A stretch of DNA of 64,000 bases from contig NZ_JADBEF010000001.1 in assembly GCF_014873535.1 (NCBI RefSeq), forward strand, positions 4,898,001 to 4,962,000, in the 5' to 3' direction. Of the stretch, positions 17,499 to 25,675 are shown piece after piece. This DNA comes from Nonomuraea africana. GTDB lineage: Bacteria > Actinomycetota > Actinomycetes > Streptosporangiales > Streptosporangiaceae. Under the pieces are notes generated by a model that saw only the letters and a program-made list of their open reading frames with translations, was not told where the DNA came from and searched no databases. The position numbers and the translations under genes are program-made. Positions within the stretch are counted from its first letter, which is position 1. Every line of letters starts with the position of its first letter.

Positions 17499-18364
17499 GC
17501 TTTCCTCCAGAGCAGAGCTGCGGCGTTGTCCTTCAGGATCTTGGAACGGACCTCCGGCTTGATCTCGAGCCGGTCGAAGTCGGCCAGCCAGCGGTCCGGG
17601 GTGATGACCGGGTAGTAGGAGCCGAAGAGCACCTTGTCCTTCAGCAGGGTGTTGGCGTAGCGGACGAGCTGCGGCGGGAAGTACTTCGGCGACCAGCCGG
17701 ACAGGTCGATGTAGACGTACGGCTTGTGCGTGGCGACCGCGAGCGCCTCGTCCTGCCAGGGGAAGGACGGATGGGCCAGGATGATCCGCAGCTGCGGGAA
17801 GTCCACGGCGACGTCGTCGACCAGCATGGGGTTGGAGTGCTTCAGCCGGATCCCGCCGCCGCCCGGCACGCCGGCCCCGATGCCGGTCTGCCCGGTGTGG
17901 AACAGGGCGATCGCGCCGAGCTCCTCGATGACCTCGTACAGCGGGTAGGCCATCGGGTCATTGGGCGCGAAGCCCTGGATGCTGGGGTGGAACTTGAAGC
18001 CGCGCACGCCGTACTCCTCGACGAGCCTGCGCGCCTCGCGCGCGCCCGCCCGGCCCTTCCACGGGTCCACGCTGGCGAACGGGATCAGCACGTCGGCGTG
18101 TTCGGCGCAGCTCTCGGCGATCTCCTCGTTGGAGATGCGGGGGTGGCCGGTGGCGTGCTCGGCGTCCACGGTGAAGACGACCGCGGCCATCCTGCGCTCG
18201 CGGTAGTAGGCGGCCATCTCGGGGATGGTCGGCCGGCGGTTCCCGTGCGACCCGAAGTACGCCTCCGAGGCGCCGAACAGCTCCGGACTGAGTGAGCCGT
18301 GCCCGTCCTTGGAGATCTCGGCGTGCGTGTGGACGTCGATCGCGACGAGGTCGGCGAGGTTCAT
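17495..18364 (-). CDS. Amidohydrolase_2 family metal-dependent hydrolase/decarboxylase
   Basis: 289-residue TIM-barrel protein. Metal-site motifs: IDVHTHAEI at the start, GFKFHPSIQGF and LFHTGQTG mid-protein, LAHPSFPWQDEA, and the closing FGSYYPVITPDRW. This family includes ACMSD-like decarboxylases and lactone or amide hydrolases, so a reaction on an acidic aromatic or ring-cleavage intermediate is plausible. ATG 18364 overlaps the SDR stop (ATGA). The absence of a carboxylated lysine motif fits the decarboxylase branch better; that is by eye only. Confidence 0.87.
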   Translation of the reverse strand: MNLADLVAIDVHTHAEISKDGHGSLSPELFGASEAYFGSHGNRRPTIPEMAAYYRERRMAAVVFTVDAEHATGHPRISNEEIAESCAEHADVLIPFASVDPWKGRAGAREARRLVEEYGVRGFKFHPSIQGFAPNDPMAYPLYEVIEELGAIALFHTGQTGIGAGVPGGGGIRLKHSNPMLVDDVAVDFPQLRIILAHPSFPWQDEALAVATHKPYVYIDLSGWSPKYFPPQLVRYANTLLKDKVLFGSYYPVITPDRWLADFDRLEIKPEVRSKILKDNAAALLWRKA

Positions 18365-19242
18365 TTCGCGATCCCGTAGGTCTCGGGCTCGGCGCCGACA
18401 CCGGAGTGCCAGGAGGCGGCGATGGCGTCGGCGCTCCATCCGCCGTCGGCGAAGGCGACGGCCTTCTCGCTCGGATGCGACCACAACGCGAGCCGGTCGC
18501 CGCCGATGCCGATGGCCTGCCCGGTCACGTCGGCGGCGGCGTCGGAGGCGAGGAAGACGATGAGCGAGGCGACGTCCTCGACGCTGCCGAGGCCCTCGTC
18601 CTTGCGCAGCCAGTCGGGGTAGGGCTCCCCGGCCCGCAGGACCTCGGCGAACGCGGGAATCGTCATGGTCATCTCGGTGGCCGCGACCGGGACGACGGCG
18701 TTCACCGTGACACCCGCTCTGGCCAGCTCCATCGCCCAGGTGCGGGCCATGGCGACGATGCCCGCCTTCGCCGCGGCGTAGTTGGTCTGGCCGAAGTTGC
18801 CGCGCTGGCCGGCCGGCGAGGAGATCAGGATCAGCCGCCCACCGCCGCCCTGCTCGCGCATGCGCACCGCCGCCGCGCGGGCGCAGCTGAAGGTGCCGCG
18901 CAGGTGCACGTCGAGCACCGCGTCGAAGTCCTCGTCGGACATCTTCCACAACACCCTGTCGCGCAGGATGCCGGCGTTGGTGACCATCACGTCGAGCCGG
19001 CCGAACTCCTTGACCGCGGTGTCGACCAGCCGCTCGGCGAGCTCGGTGGGACCCACCGCGCCGGCGACGGCGACGGCCCTGCCGCCCGCGGCCGTGATGC
19101 CGTCGCGGACCTCGGCGGCCGTCGCCCCGTTCACGTCGTTGACGACCACGGCCGCGCCGGCCGCGGCCAGCGCCTCGGCGTACGCACGCCCGAGGCCGCG
19201 GCCCGCACCGGTGACGACGGCCACCTTGGCTGACAAGTCCAT
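18361..19242 (-). CDS. SDR-family 3-hydroxyacyl-CoA dehydrogenase-like enzyme
   Basis: 293-residue short-chain dehydrogenase. VTGAGRGLGRAYAEALA binds NAD(P), NAG near residue 90, catalytic Ser in LISSPAG and NYAAAKAG as YxxxK. A C-terminal extension of about 40 residues after GIGGDRLALW is typical of the peroxisomal multifunctional-enzyme-type 3-hydroxyacyl-CoA dehydrogenases, which partner MaoC hydratases. ATG 19242 with GGAG eight bases upstream. First gene of the catabolic operon, divergent from the PaaX-type regulator. Confidence 0.92.
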   Translation of the reverse strand: MDLSAKVAVVTGAGRGLGRAYAEALAAAGAAVVVNDVNGATAAEVRDGITAAGGRAVAVAGAVGPTELAERLVDTAVKEFGRLDVMVTNAGILRDRVLWKMSDEDFDAVLDVHLRGTFSCARAAAVRMREQGGGGRLILISSPAGQRGNFGQTNYAAAKAGIVAMARTWAMELARAGVTVNAVVPVAATEMTMTIPAFAEVLRAGEPYPDWLRKDEGLGSVEDVASLIVFLASDAAADVTGQAIGIGGDRLALWSHPSEKAVAFADGGWSADAIAASWHSGVGAEPETYGIAK

Positions 19243-19293
19243 AGATTTCACTCCTACGAAGTCGGGCAGTCTTGCGACCCTCGTCGTAGTTTT

Positions 19294-19307
19294 GCCGAAT
19301 ATTCGGC
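19294..19307. promoter_or_regulatory. 14-bp palindrome between paaX-like gene and operon
   Basis: GCCGAATATTCGGC is a perfect palindrome in the 84-base divergent region. A second, looser inverted pair CTACGA/TCGTAG lies beside it, nearer the SDR gene. The position suits an operator for the PaaX-type repressor that faces the operon. Confidence 0.6.
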
Positions 19308-19326
19308 CGCCGTCTACCCTCTTCCT

Positions 19327-20148
19327 GTGACAGACGACCAGCCGCCCGCGCGCCCGCAGTCGCTGATGTTCAGCTTTCTCGGCATCTACGTGCTGGGCCG
19401 CGACACTGCCGTCTACTCCGGCAGCGTGATCGACGTCTTCGCCCGGCTGGGCCTGTCGGAGGAGGCGGTGCGCTCCACCCTCACGCGCATGGTCAAGCGC
19501 GGCCTGCTGGTCCGGCGCCGCCAGGGCCGCAAGATGTACTTCGGCCTCACCGAGCACGCCGCCGAGGTACTGGAGGACGGGCGCAGGCGGGTGTGGGAGA
19601 CCGGGGCGGTCAACCACGACTGGGACGGCACCTGGACCCTGGTCGGCTTCTCGCTGCCCGACAGCCGCCGCAGCACCAGGCACGACCTGCGCTCCCAGCT
19701 CCTGTGGGCCGGGTTCGGCCTGCTGCAGAGCGGCCTGTGGGTCGCTCCCGGCACCAAGGACGTCACGGCCATGCTCGCCCAGCTCGACCTCGGCGACCAC
19801 GTCACCGTGCTGAGCGCGAGGGCGTTGTCGCCGACCGAATCGGCCGACCTGGTGAGAAAGGCCTTCGACACCGAGCAGATCGCCGAGCGCTACCAGGTCT
19901 TCCTCGATCGCTGGGACACCCCTCGGCCGCTCCCGGCGGCGGCCGACGACCTCGCGCGGCAGCTGCTCCTGCACCACGACTGGCTGCAGCTGGTCCGCCA
20001 GGATCCCCACCTGCCCGCCGAGCACCTGCCCGCCGACTGGCCGGCGATCAGGGCCGAGCACGTCTTCCGCACGCTGGCCAAGAAATACGAGGACGGTGCC
20101 GCGCAGCTGGCCGACACGGTGCTGGACGAGCTGCCCCTATCTCCGTGA
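19327..20148 (+). CDS. PaaX-family transcriptional repressor
   Basis: 273-residue regulator. N-terminal winged helix of the PaaX type (FSFLGIYVLGRDTAVYSG, LSEEAVRSTLTRMVKRGLL, RRRQGRKMYFGLTE), then the DGTWTLVGFSLPDSRR segment of the ligand-binding domain and a helical C-terminus. Relatives repress CoA-dependent aromatic catabolism and release DNA on binding an aryl-CoA thioester. GTG 19327 lacks a clear Shine-Dalgarno. It very likely controls the divergent five-gene operon through the palindrome at 19294-19307. Confidence 0.92.
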   Translation: MTDDQPPARPQSLMFSFLGIYVLGRDTAVYSGSVIDVFARLGLSEEAVRSTLTRMVKRGLLVRRRQGRKMYFGLTEHAAEVLEDGRRRVWETGAVNHDWDGTWTLVGFSLPDSRRSTRHDLRSQLLWAGFGLLQSGLWVAPGTKDVTAMLAQLDLGDHVTVLSARALSPTESADLVRKAFDTEQIAERYQVFLDRWDTPRPLPAAADDLARQLLLHHDWLQLVRQDPHLPAEHLPADWPAIRAEHVFRTLAKKYEDGAAQLADTVLDELPLSP

Positions 20149-20528
20149 CGGGTTCCGCATGACCGGCCGTCCCGCGGCGGCCACCGACAGGGCGTCGAGA
20201 GTCACCTGACCATCGCTGACCGCGTATCCGGACCTGCGCACGTCGGCCAGGACCCGGCGCAGCGTGGCCGGATCGGTCATGGTCTTGGCGGTGTAGCGCC
20301 GCAATGGCTGGGCGAGAACCTCCTCCTGGACCTGCGCGGGCGCGCGGGCCGGCAGGGCCAGGCCGACGCCCGTGGCGTGCAGCGCGAAACGACCGCCGAC
20401 GCGGTTCCACACGGGCACGGCCCGCAGCGAACGCCTCCAGCAGGGCGAGCACCTTGGCGGTGACGGAACGGCCGCCCATGACCGGTCAGAGCTCCAGAAC
20501 GAGCCGTGGTTGCGGACGAATGCAGTCA
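20149..20528 (-). pseudogene. Broken IclR regulator, internal segment missing
   Basis: The start encodes GGRSVTAKVLALLEAFAAG, the usual opening of an IclR regulator. In a shifted frame it jumps to NRVGGRFALHATGVGLAL and then TDPATLRRVLADVRRSGYAV, which belong to the effector domain. About 100 codons between (the HTH and the following linker) and the C-terminal end are missing. A fragment matching the missing middle lies on the opposite strand at 21934-22095, beyond the MFS gene. Confidence 0.75.
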
Positions 20529-20536
20529 TGGGCCAA

Positions 20537-21859
20537 CTATCGGGACGCCGCCGGGGCCCGCCCAGCCGGGTTTTCACTGGGTGAAAGACGGAAGGCGTGT
20601 ACGGCCAGCCCACCGAGCACGAGAACACCGGAGACCAGCGCGAACAGCTGCCCCGGGCCCCAGCCCGCGTCGAGCAGCCGACCGGCCACGACCGGTGAGA
20701 TGATCGCGCCGATGCGGCCGATGCCGATCCCCCAGCCGACCCCGGTGGCGCGGACCGGCGCGTCGTAGATCGCCGGGGTCAGCGCGTACAGGCCGGCGAC
20801 GCAACCGTTGACGAACAGGCCGATCAGGGCGCCGAGCGCGAAGGCCGCCGCGAGCGCCGAGGTGGCCGGGACGAACGCCAGGAGCAGGGCGGCCGTCACA
20901 ACCGTGTACGCGACCAGGACCCGCTTGAGCGCGAACCGGGCCGCCAGCAGCCCGATCAGCGTGGAGCCGAAGATCCCGCCGAGATTGAGCAGCACCCCGC
21001 CGGTGATTCCCTGGTCGGCCGCCAGCCCGGCCTGCACGAGGAGCTTCGGCGTCCAGGTCGTGACGAAGTAGAAGGCGAACATGAGCATGAAGAAACCCGC
21101 CCAGGTGAGCAGGGTGTTGCGCCGCAGGCCGGGGGCGAGGATCTGCCTGACCTTGCCCGCCGGAGCGGGAACGACCTCCGGCATGGCCTCGACCTGTGGG
21201 TGCTTCATCGCGGCCAGCGACCTGTTGAGCCGCTCGAGTGATCGCTGGGTGAGCAGGAAGTCCAGCGACTCGGGCAGCCGCCACAGCACCGCCGGGATGA
21301 GCAGAGCCGTCGCGGCGGCGCCGAGGGCGAACACCGCACGCCAGCCCGAGGTGCTCTGCAGGACGGCCGCCACGATGCCGCCGCCCGTGGCGCCGATCGC
21401 GTATCCCGTCGAGTTCAGGCTGACGGCGAGGCTGCGCCAGCGGCGGTTGGCGTACTCGGCGCTGATCACGTTGCTGCCGGCCAGGATGCCGCCGATGCCG
21501 ACGCCGGTGAGCACGCGCGTCAGCCCGAGCTGCACCGCGCTCTGGCTGAGCGCCGACAGGCCCATGCCGGTCGTGGCCAGCACGAGACAGAGCAGGATCA
21601 TCGCGCGGCGGCCGACCTTGTCGGCGAACGGCGCGAGGAACAGCGAGCCCAGCGCCATCCCGACCAGCCCCGCGCTCAGCAGCAGGCCGAGCTCGGTGCC
21701 GGTCAGCCGCCATTCGGCCGACACGCCCGTCGCGGTGAAGGCCATCACCAGCACGTCGTAGCCGTCGAGGACGTTGAGCAGGACGCAGACCGCGATGGCG
21801 GACCACTGGAAGCGCGACATCGGGGCCGCGTCGATGCGCTCTCGAAGGTTGACACCCAT
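20537..21859 (-). CDS. AAHS-type aromatic acid:proton symporter (MFS)
   Basis: 440-residue, twelve-TM transporter of the aromatic acid:H+ symporter group (PcaK/BenK-like). DGYDVLVMAF in TM1 carries the conserved acidic residue, and LFLAPFADKVGRRAMILLC is the loop 2-3 signature. A central cytoplasmic loop is followed by the second six-helix half (WAGFFMLMFAFYFVTTWTPK). ATG 21859 has only a weak G-run before it. Flanked by IclR fragments, so its former regulator seems lost. Probably imports benzoate- or hydroxybenzoate-like acids, in line with the nearby catabolic operon. Confidence 0.9.
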   Translation of the reverse strand: MGVNLRERIDAAPMSRFQWSAIAVCVLLNVLDGYDVLVMAFTATGVSAEWRLTGTELGLLLSAGLVGMALGSLFLAPFADKVGRRAMILLCLVLATTGMGLSALSQSAVQLGLTRVLTGVGIGGILAGSNVISAEYANRRWRSLAVSLNSTGYAIGATGGGIVAAVLQSTSGWRAVFALGAAATALLIPAVLWRLPESLDFLLTQRSLERLNRSLAAMKHPQVEAMPEVVPAPAGKVRQILAPGLRRNTLLTWAGFFMLMFAFYFVTTWTPKLLVQAGLAADQGITGGVLLNLGGIFGSTLIGLLAARFALKRVLVAYTVVTAALLLAFVPATSALAAAFALGALIGLFVNGCVAGLYALTPAIYDAPVRATGVGWGIGIGRIGAIISPVVAGRLLDAGWGPGQLFALVSGVLVLGGLAVHAFRLSPSENPAGRAPAASR

Positions 21860-21933
21860 GTCAGAACCCCATTCTGGGGGATGAGCTGCCAAGAATGCGG
21901 TTCGTCGGTCCACTTCACCAGGGCCTTTCCATT

Positions 21934-22095
21934 CAATGAGGCCTCGACCATCATGTGCGGATCGGGGTGCGCATGTGGGAGCTGGCCCAACGCGCCTCGC
22001 CGCCGCTGGGCCTGCGAGAGGCGGCCATGCCGTACATGGAGGACCTGCAGACCGTGGTCGGGCAGTCCACCCAGCTCGGCCTCGCTTGGGGATTC
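21934..22095 (+). pseudogene. IclR middle fragment, opposite strand
   Basis: Reads HHVRIGVRMWELAQRAS, LREAAMPYMEDLQTVVGQST and QLGLAW, the segment that links HTH and effector domain in IclR proteins (consensus YRIG-x-LWELG ... LREAALPFLEDL). No start, HTH or C-terminus around it, and a stop lies just upstream. It corresponds to the part absent from the fragment at 20149-20528. The rest of 21860-22286 holds no gene that I can support. Confidence 0.7.
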
Positions 22096-22286
22096 GATAT
22101 CTCAGTCGGCTCCGGGCCGCGGGGATTCCCAAGCCTCACACGTGGGTGGGGCGCTCTCCTCCGGAAACAGGCGAAATTGCCGGGATCATCCCATATGCCC
22201 TCTTTGTCTGCATATGCGAATGTGCCCGCGAGGCCCGGGTAGCGGCAGGCGGATGCCGGAAACAAGCAACCTCTGGGAGGGCATCG

Positions 22287-22931
22287 ATGGGCGAGTATCC
22301 AGCCGAAACAGGGACCCCTCCACCCTACGGCCAAGAACCGCAAGGGACCACGCAGCAGGCCCAGGCCGCCGCGGGACAGGTCGCCGAGACCGCCAAAGAG
22401 CAGACGAAGGCGGTGGCGGGAGAGGCCAGAGACCAGACGCGCCGTGTGGCCGAGCAGCTTCGGGAGCGCGCACGTGAGCAGGCACAGCACCAAAGTGAGC
22501 GGGCCGCCCAGGGGATCCGCCAGTGGGCGGACGACCTGGCAGCCATGAACGACACGGCCAAGCCCGACTCCCCGGTCACGGCAGTCGTGCGGCAGGTCGC
22601 CGACGGAGGACGGCGGGCGGCCGACTACCTCGACCAGAACGGCCTGGCCGGCCTGGTGGAAGAGGTACAGAACTTCGCACGCCGCCGGCCTGCGGCATTC
22701 CTGGCCGGTGCGCTGGCGGCGGGGTTCCTCGTCGGCAGAATCGCCAAGGCGGCGAGCGGCACCGACAGCACCACCACGCCCACCACGCCCACCACGCCCA
22801 CCGAGCCGGTGGACGCGGCCCAACCGGTTCGACCGCAGCAACAGGTCCAACCGCAGGCGACTCCGCCGCAGCAGGTACCGGCACCTCCCGCCACTCCGCC
22901 GCCGCCGACCTGGGGCGGTGAGGTGCCATGA
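22287..22931 (+). CDS. Hydrophilic stress-associated protein with one TM and Pro-rich tail
   Basis: 214 residues. The first 85 are an amphipathic, Ala/Gln/Glu/Arg-rich helix with LEA-like 11-mer character (AGQVAETAKEQTKAVAGEAR). A helical section and a hydrophobic segment (PAAFLAGALAAGFLVGRIA) follow, then a disordered Thr/Pro/Gln tail encoded partly by a tandem 9-bp repeat (22771-22802). ATG 22287 with GGGAGG six bases upstream. First gene of a three-gene operon with a holin-X-like protein and a DUF3618 protein; the set is common in actinobacteria and linked with osmotic or envelope stress by context only. Confidence 0.8.
   Translation: MGEYPAETGTPPPYGQEPQGTTQQAQAAAGQVAETAKEQTKAVAGEARDQTRRVAEQLRERAREQAQHQSERAAQGIRQWADDLAAMNDTAKPDSPVTAVVRQVADGGRRAADYLDQNGLAGLVEEVQNFARRRPAAFLAGALAAGFLVGRIAKAASGTDSTTTPTTPTTPTEPVDAAQPVRPQQQVQPQATPPQQVPAPPATPPPPTWGGEVP
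22771..22802. repeat. Tandem 9-bp repeat encoding TPT units
   Basis: Three to four head-to-tail copies of accacgccc in the tail of the 22287-22931 gene encode a Thr-Thr-Pro-rich linker. Length polymorphism would keep the frame. Confidence 0.8.
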
Positions 22932-23326
22932 CCACACCCAGCCAACCGGAGCAGCCATCACTGGGGCAGTTGGTCGGCGAGATCGGCGAGGACCTGTCCC
23001 AGCTGTTCCGCCAGGAAGTGGAGCTGGCCAAAGCCGAGATTCGGCAGGAGGCGGCCAAGGCCGGCAAGGCGGCCGGGTTGCTGGGCGGCGCGGGGTTCGC
23101 CGGTTACATGGTCGCCCTGCTCGTGACGCTGGCCGTCATGTTCGGCCTGGGCAGCCTCATGCACCTGGGCTGGGCTGCGCTGATCGTCGCCGCGGTGTGG
23201 GCAGTCATCGGCGCAGTGCTCTTCGTGACCGGACGAGCCCGGTTGCGGCAGGTGTCGCCGAAACCGGAGCAGACAATCGACACCCTCAAGGAGGACGCGC
23301 GATGGGCACGCGACCTGAAGAAATAA
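22928..23326 (+). CDS. Phage-holin-like (holin_X / DUF1469) membrane protein
   Basis: 132-residue actinobacterial holin-X family protein. An N-terminal amphipathic helix (LVGEIGEDLSQLFRQEVELA, then KAEIRQEA) is followed by a Gly-rich first TM (AAGLLGGAGFAGYMVALLVT), a second TM (WAALIVAAVWAVIGAVLFVT) and a short charged C-terminus. ATG 22928 overlaps the preceding stop (ATGA), and the gene runs 25 bases into the next. Despite the family name it is a housekeeping membrane protein, not phage-borne here. Confidence 0.9.
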   Translation: MTTPSQPEQPSLGQLVGEIGEDLSQLFRQEVELAKAEIRQEAAKAGKAAGLLGGAGFAGYMVALLVTLAVMFGLGSLMHLGWAALIVAAVWAVIGAVLFVTGRARLRQVSPKPEQTIDTLKEDARWARDLKK

Positions 23327-23976
23327 GAGACGAGATCGCCCGTACCAGGGCGGAACTGGCCACCGACGTCGACCGGTTCACCGACAAGACGAGCCCGTCG
23401 CGGATCGTGCAACGCCGTACCGACCGGATGCGCCGGGCGGCCCGCACCATGCGAGAGCGGATCATGGGCACTCCTACCCAGGCCGTCGGCCGAGTCCAGC
23501 AGCGGACCGGCGACGTCGGCGACAGAGCACGCCAGGGCACCGCGCAAGCCACCGAGACACTCACGCACGGCGCTCAGCAGGCGGCGGACACCGTCAGGCA
23601 GGGGGCCCAACAGGCCACCGAAGCGGTGAAGGCGGCGCCACAACAGGCGATGCGCAGCACGGAGGGCAACCCGCTCGCGGCGGGGCTGATCGCTTTCGGC
23701 GCCGGACTCCTCGCGGCCGCCCTCATTCCCAAGACGGAGACCGAACAGCGGGCCGCCGAGCAGCTCAGGGAGCAGGCCGGCGAGGCGTTCCAGCCGATCA
23801 GCCAAGCGGTACAGGAATCGGCTCAGCACCTTGGCGAGGAGGCCAAGGACGCCGCTCAGCAGGCCGTCCAGCAGGTCAGGGAGACCGCCACGGACGCGGC
23901 CACGACGACGGGCGAACAGGCCCGCGATCAAGCCCAGCAGGTCACCGGCCAGAACCGTCCCACCGGCCCCTCCTAA
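23302..23976 (+). CDS. DUF3618 domain protein
   Basis: 224 residues. The N-terminus RPEEIRDEIARTRAELATDV is the DUF3618 signature. Long Ala/Gln/Thr-rich amphipathic helices with repeated HGAQQAADTVRQGAQQATEA character follow, then a membrane segment (LIAFGAGLLAAALIP) and a second coiled region. ATG 23302 with GGAGG seven bases upstream, inside the holin-X gene. LEA/apolipoprotein-like composition suggests membrane-surface stabilisation; no biochemical role is known to me. Confidence 0.9.
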   Translation: MGTRPEEIRDEIARTRAELATDVDRFTDKTSPSRIVQRRTDRMRRAARTMRERIMGTPTQAVGRVQQRTGDVGDRARQGTAQATETLTHGAQQAADTVRQGAQQATEAVKAAPQQAMRSTEGNPLAAGLIAFGAGLLAAALIPKTETEQRAAEQLREQAGEAFQPISQAVQESAQHLGEEAKDAAQQAVQQVRETATDAATTTGEQARDQAQQVTGQNRPTGPS

Positions 23977-24116
23977 CCACATGTCCCGCTGCCGCCGAAC
24001 AGACGGCGGCGGGCCCCATCTCTGTGAATCACGCCGTCGGCGGTACCCGCGAACCGGCAGTCTTGGGCGCGAAACTCCGTAGCGGTTCCGATGAGGTCGT
24101 CGATAGCCTGCCGGTC

Positions 24117-24617
24117 GTGGACCACGTCCTGACGACAGAGCGCCTGATCCTGCGCCCGGTGACCGTACACGACCATGCCGAACTGATGGCGCACTGGACC
24201 GGCGCGGACGTGCGACGGTTCCTCTTCGATGGAGCGGTCCTGTCTCCGGCGGAGATCACCGGGGCCATCGAGGACAGCGTGCGGGACTTCGCCGCGGGTG
24301 GCTACGGTCTCTGGCTGATCCGGGGAAAGGAAGCGGCCGATCTGGTCGGCGCGGCCGGGCTGCGGCCGCTGGAGCAGCTCGGGCTCGAGGTCTTCTACAG
24401 CCTGGAGCCAGGTGCGTGGGGCAAGGGGTATGCCACCGAGGCCGCCGGTGCGGTGGTGGAACACGCTCTCGGTCCCCTCGGCTTGCCCGAGGTGCTGGCT
24501 GAGGTCGACGAGGGCAACGCCGCGTCGGTTGCGGTCGTCGAGCGGCTCGGCATGGCCCCGTTCGCGGTGGTGCCCGGCCTGCTCGGCCCGATGACCCGTT
24601 ACCGCAGGACACGCTGA
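24117..24617 (+). CDS. GNAT N-acetyltransferase (RimJ/RimL type)
   Basis: 166-residue acetyl-CoA-dependent N-acyltransferase. LTTERLILRPVTVHD opens the fold, the acetyl-CoA loop is GAWGKGYATEAAGAVVEHAL, and the last strand-helix EVDEGNAASVAVVERLGM is characteristic of RimL/RimJ-like members. GTG 24117 is chosen because TAGCCT (24104-24109) lies seven bases upstream, which would give a leaderless mRNA; a longer GTG start at 24024 has no ribosome site. Acceptor unknown: N-terminal amines, drugs or polyamines are all possible. Confidence 0.88.
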   Translation: MDHVLTTERLILRPVTVHDHAELMAHWTGADVRRFLFDGAVLSPAEITGAIEDSVRDFAAGGYGLWLIRGKEAADLVGAAGLRPLEQLGLEVFYSLEPGAWGKGYATEAAGAVVEHALGPLGLPEVLAEVDEGNAASVAVVERLGMAPFAVVPGLLGPMTRYRRTR

Positions 24618-24695
24618 ACCACCCGCGAAAGTAAAGTCTGGATCGCCCGACAGCAGCTCAAGCAGGGGTTTCGGGCGATGACCTTGATGAACCCT

Positions 24696-24724
24696 TTGCG
24701 TTTCATGTACCCATTACGTAGTTT
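24696..24724 (+). promoter_or_regulatory. Promoter for the riboswitch leader
   Basis: TTGCGT (24696-24701), a 17-base spacer and TAGTTT (24719-24724). This puts the start near 24731, giving a 5' leader of about 225 bases before the CHAP gene. Confidence 0.5.
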
Positions 24725-24814
24725 GAGGGACTCAGGCGTCACGCCCCGCGTGGCGCCTCCATCTTGCCGAGACCGCGCGACACCCTTGGACGATCTCTTC
24801 CTCCAAGTACGGCG

Positions 24815-24945
24815 CGGCCGCCGAGTCCGCGATCCAGCGGAGCCGGGGACCCATCTTTCTGGGGTGAATCGAGCACCACGCTCGTAGGGCACTTCCACGC
24901 CCGAACCCGTCAGCTAACCCGGTAGGCGGTATGGAAGCAGAGGAG
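24815..24945 (+). ncRNA. c-di-AMP (ydaO-type) riboswitch
   Basis: The leader carries the conserved blocks of the ydaO/yuaA class in order: a 5' CCGAGTCCGCG stem, GAGCCGGGGACCCA, TCTGGGGTGAATCG, CGTAGGGCACTTCCACGCCC, GAACCCGTCAGCTAACCCGG, and the closing TAGGCGG-ATGGAAG-AGAGGAG, the last overlapping the ribosome site. In actinobacteria these elements precede genes for cell-wall hydrolases and switch expression off when c-di-AMP is high. Here it sits directly before a secreted CHAP protein. Match made by eye to the known consensus. Confidence 0.9.
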
Positions 24946-24957
24946 CACAACCCCCGC

Positions 24958-25614
24958 ATGTCCAAGCAGTCCCCCATGCTCAACCGCCTGTCACGCCTCG
25001 TCCTCGGAGCGAGCGTGCTCGCCGGTGGAGTTCTCGCCGGCTCCCCCGCCTTCGCCGACGGTCACCACTCCGTCTCGCTGCCCAAGAAGACCTCCCTCGA
25101 GATCGCCGCGGAGAAGCTGCCCAAGGTGAAGGCCGAAGACCTGCTGAGGGTGGCCGAGCAGAAGATCGGTGTCGCGGAGAACGCCAGCGGCGGCGGCACC
25201 GAGTTCCACAACTGGTACATGAGCAGCCCCCGGGCCAAGGAGACCCTCGCCCGCGACGGCGGGAGCGTCAGGGCCTACGCCAACGCGCCCTGGTGCGCCA
25301 TGTTCGTCTCCTGGGTCGGCGAGAAGGCCGGCATCCGGCCCCTGGTCGGCTGGGACGCCTACACCGTGACCTGGGCCAAGTGGTTCAAGGCCAACCAGCG
25401 CTGGGGCACCACCGCCAAGCCCGGCGCCGTCGTGTACTTCGCCTGGGACGACAGCAAGAACCTGAGCGCCATCGACCACATGGGCCTGGTGAAGAAGGAC
25501 AACGGCGACGGCACGATCACCACGATCGAAGGCAACACCGGCAACGGCAAGGTGGAGCAGCGGATCAGGCCGAAGTCCGACGTCGTGGGCTACGGCTACC
25601 CCGTCTACGCCTGA
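24958..25614 (+). CDS. Secreted CHAP-domain peptidoglycan hydrolase
   Basis: 218 residues. Signal peptide 1-33 (hydrophobic core LVLGASVLAGGVLAGSPAFA). A CHAP domain covers about 60-218: catalytic Cys113 in APWCAMFVSWVGEKAGI, His174 in IDHMGLV and acidic Glu191 in IEGNTG. CHAP enzymes cleave peptide stems or the glycan-peptide amide in peptidoglycan. ATG 24958 is used; the ribosome site AGGAG is twelve bases upstream and is part of the riboswitch 3' end, so sequestration could block translation. An ATG at 24931 lies inside the aptamer and is unlikely. Control by c-di-AMP ties wall cleavage to turgor or wall status. Confidence 0.93.
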   Translation: MSKQSPMLNRLSRLVLGASVLAGGVLAGSPAFADGHHSVSLPKKTSLEIAAEKLPKVKAEDLLRVAEQKIGVAENASGGGTEFHNWYMSSPRAKETLARDGGSVRAYANAPWCAMFVSWVGEKAGIRPLVGWDAYTVTWAKWFKANQRWGTTAKPGAVVYFAWDDSKNLSAIDHMGLVKKDNGDGTITTIEGNTGNGKVEQRIRPKSDVVGYGYPVYA

Positions 25615-25645
25615 GCCCCCCACGGGTTTTCCGTCAAGAGGGGCA

Positions 25646-25675
25646 ACGTGCGGGAGGAGCACGCCTCCCGCACGT
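25646..25675. terminator. 12-bp perfect hairpin after the CHAP gene
   Basis: ACGTGCGGGAGG, six-base loop, CCTCCCGCACGT, starting 31 bases after the CHAP stop. Strong GC-rich stem without T run. Confidence 0.8.

Noticed and set aside
21860..21950. Minus-strand frame FLAAHPPEWGSD ahead of the MFS transporter
   Set aside because: Open only as an upstream extension; no motif and better explained by the IclR-fragment region.
22928..23326. Prophage indication from the holin-like protein
   Set aside because: Holin-X/DUF1469 proteins are chromosomal in actinobacteria and no other phage gene is near.
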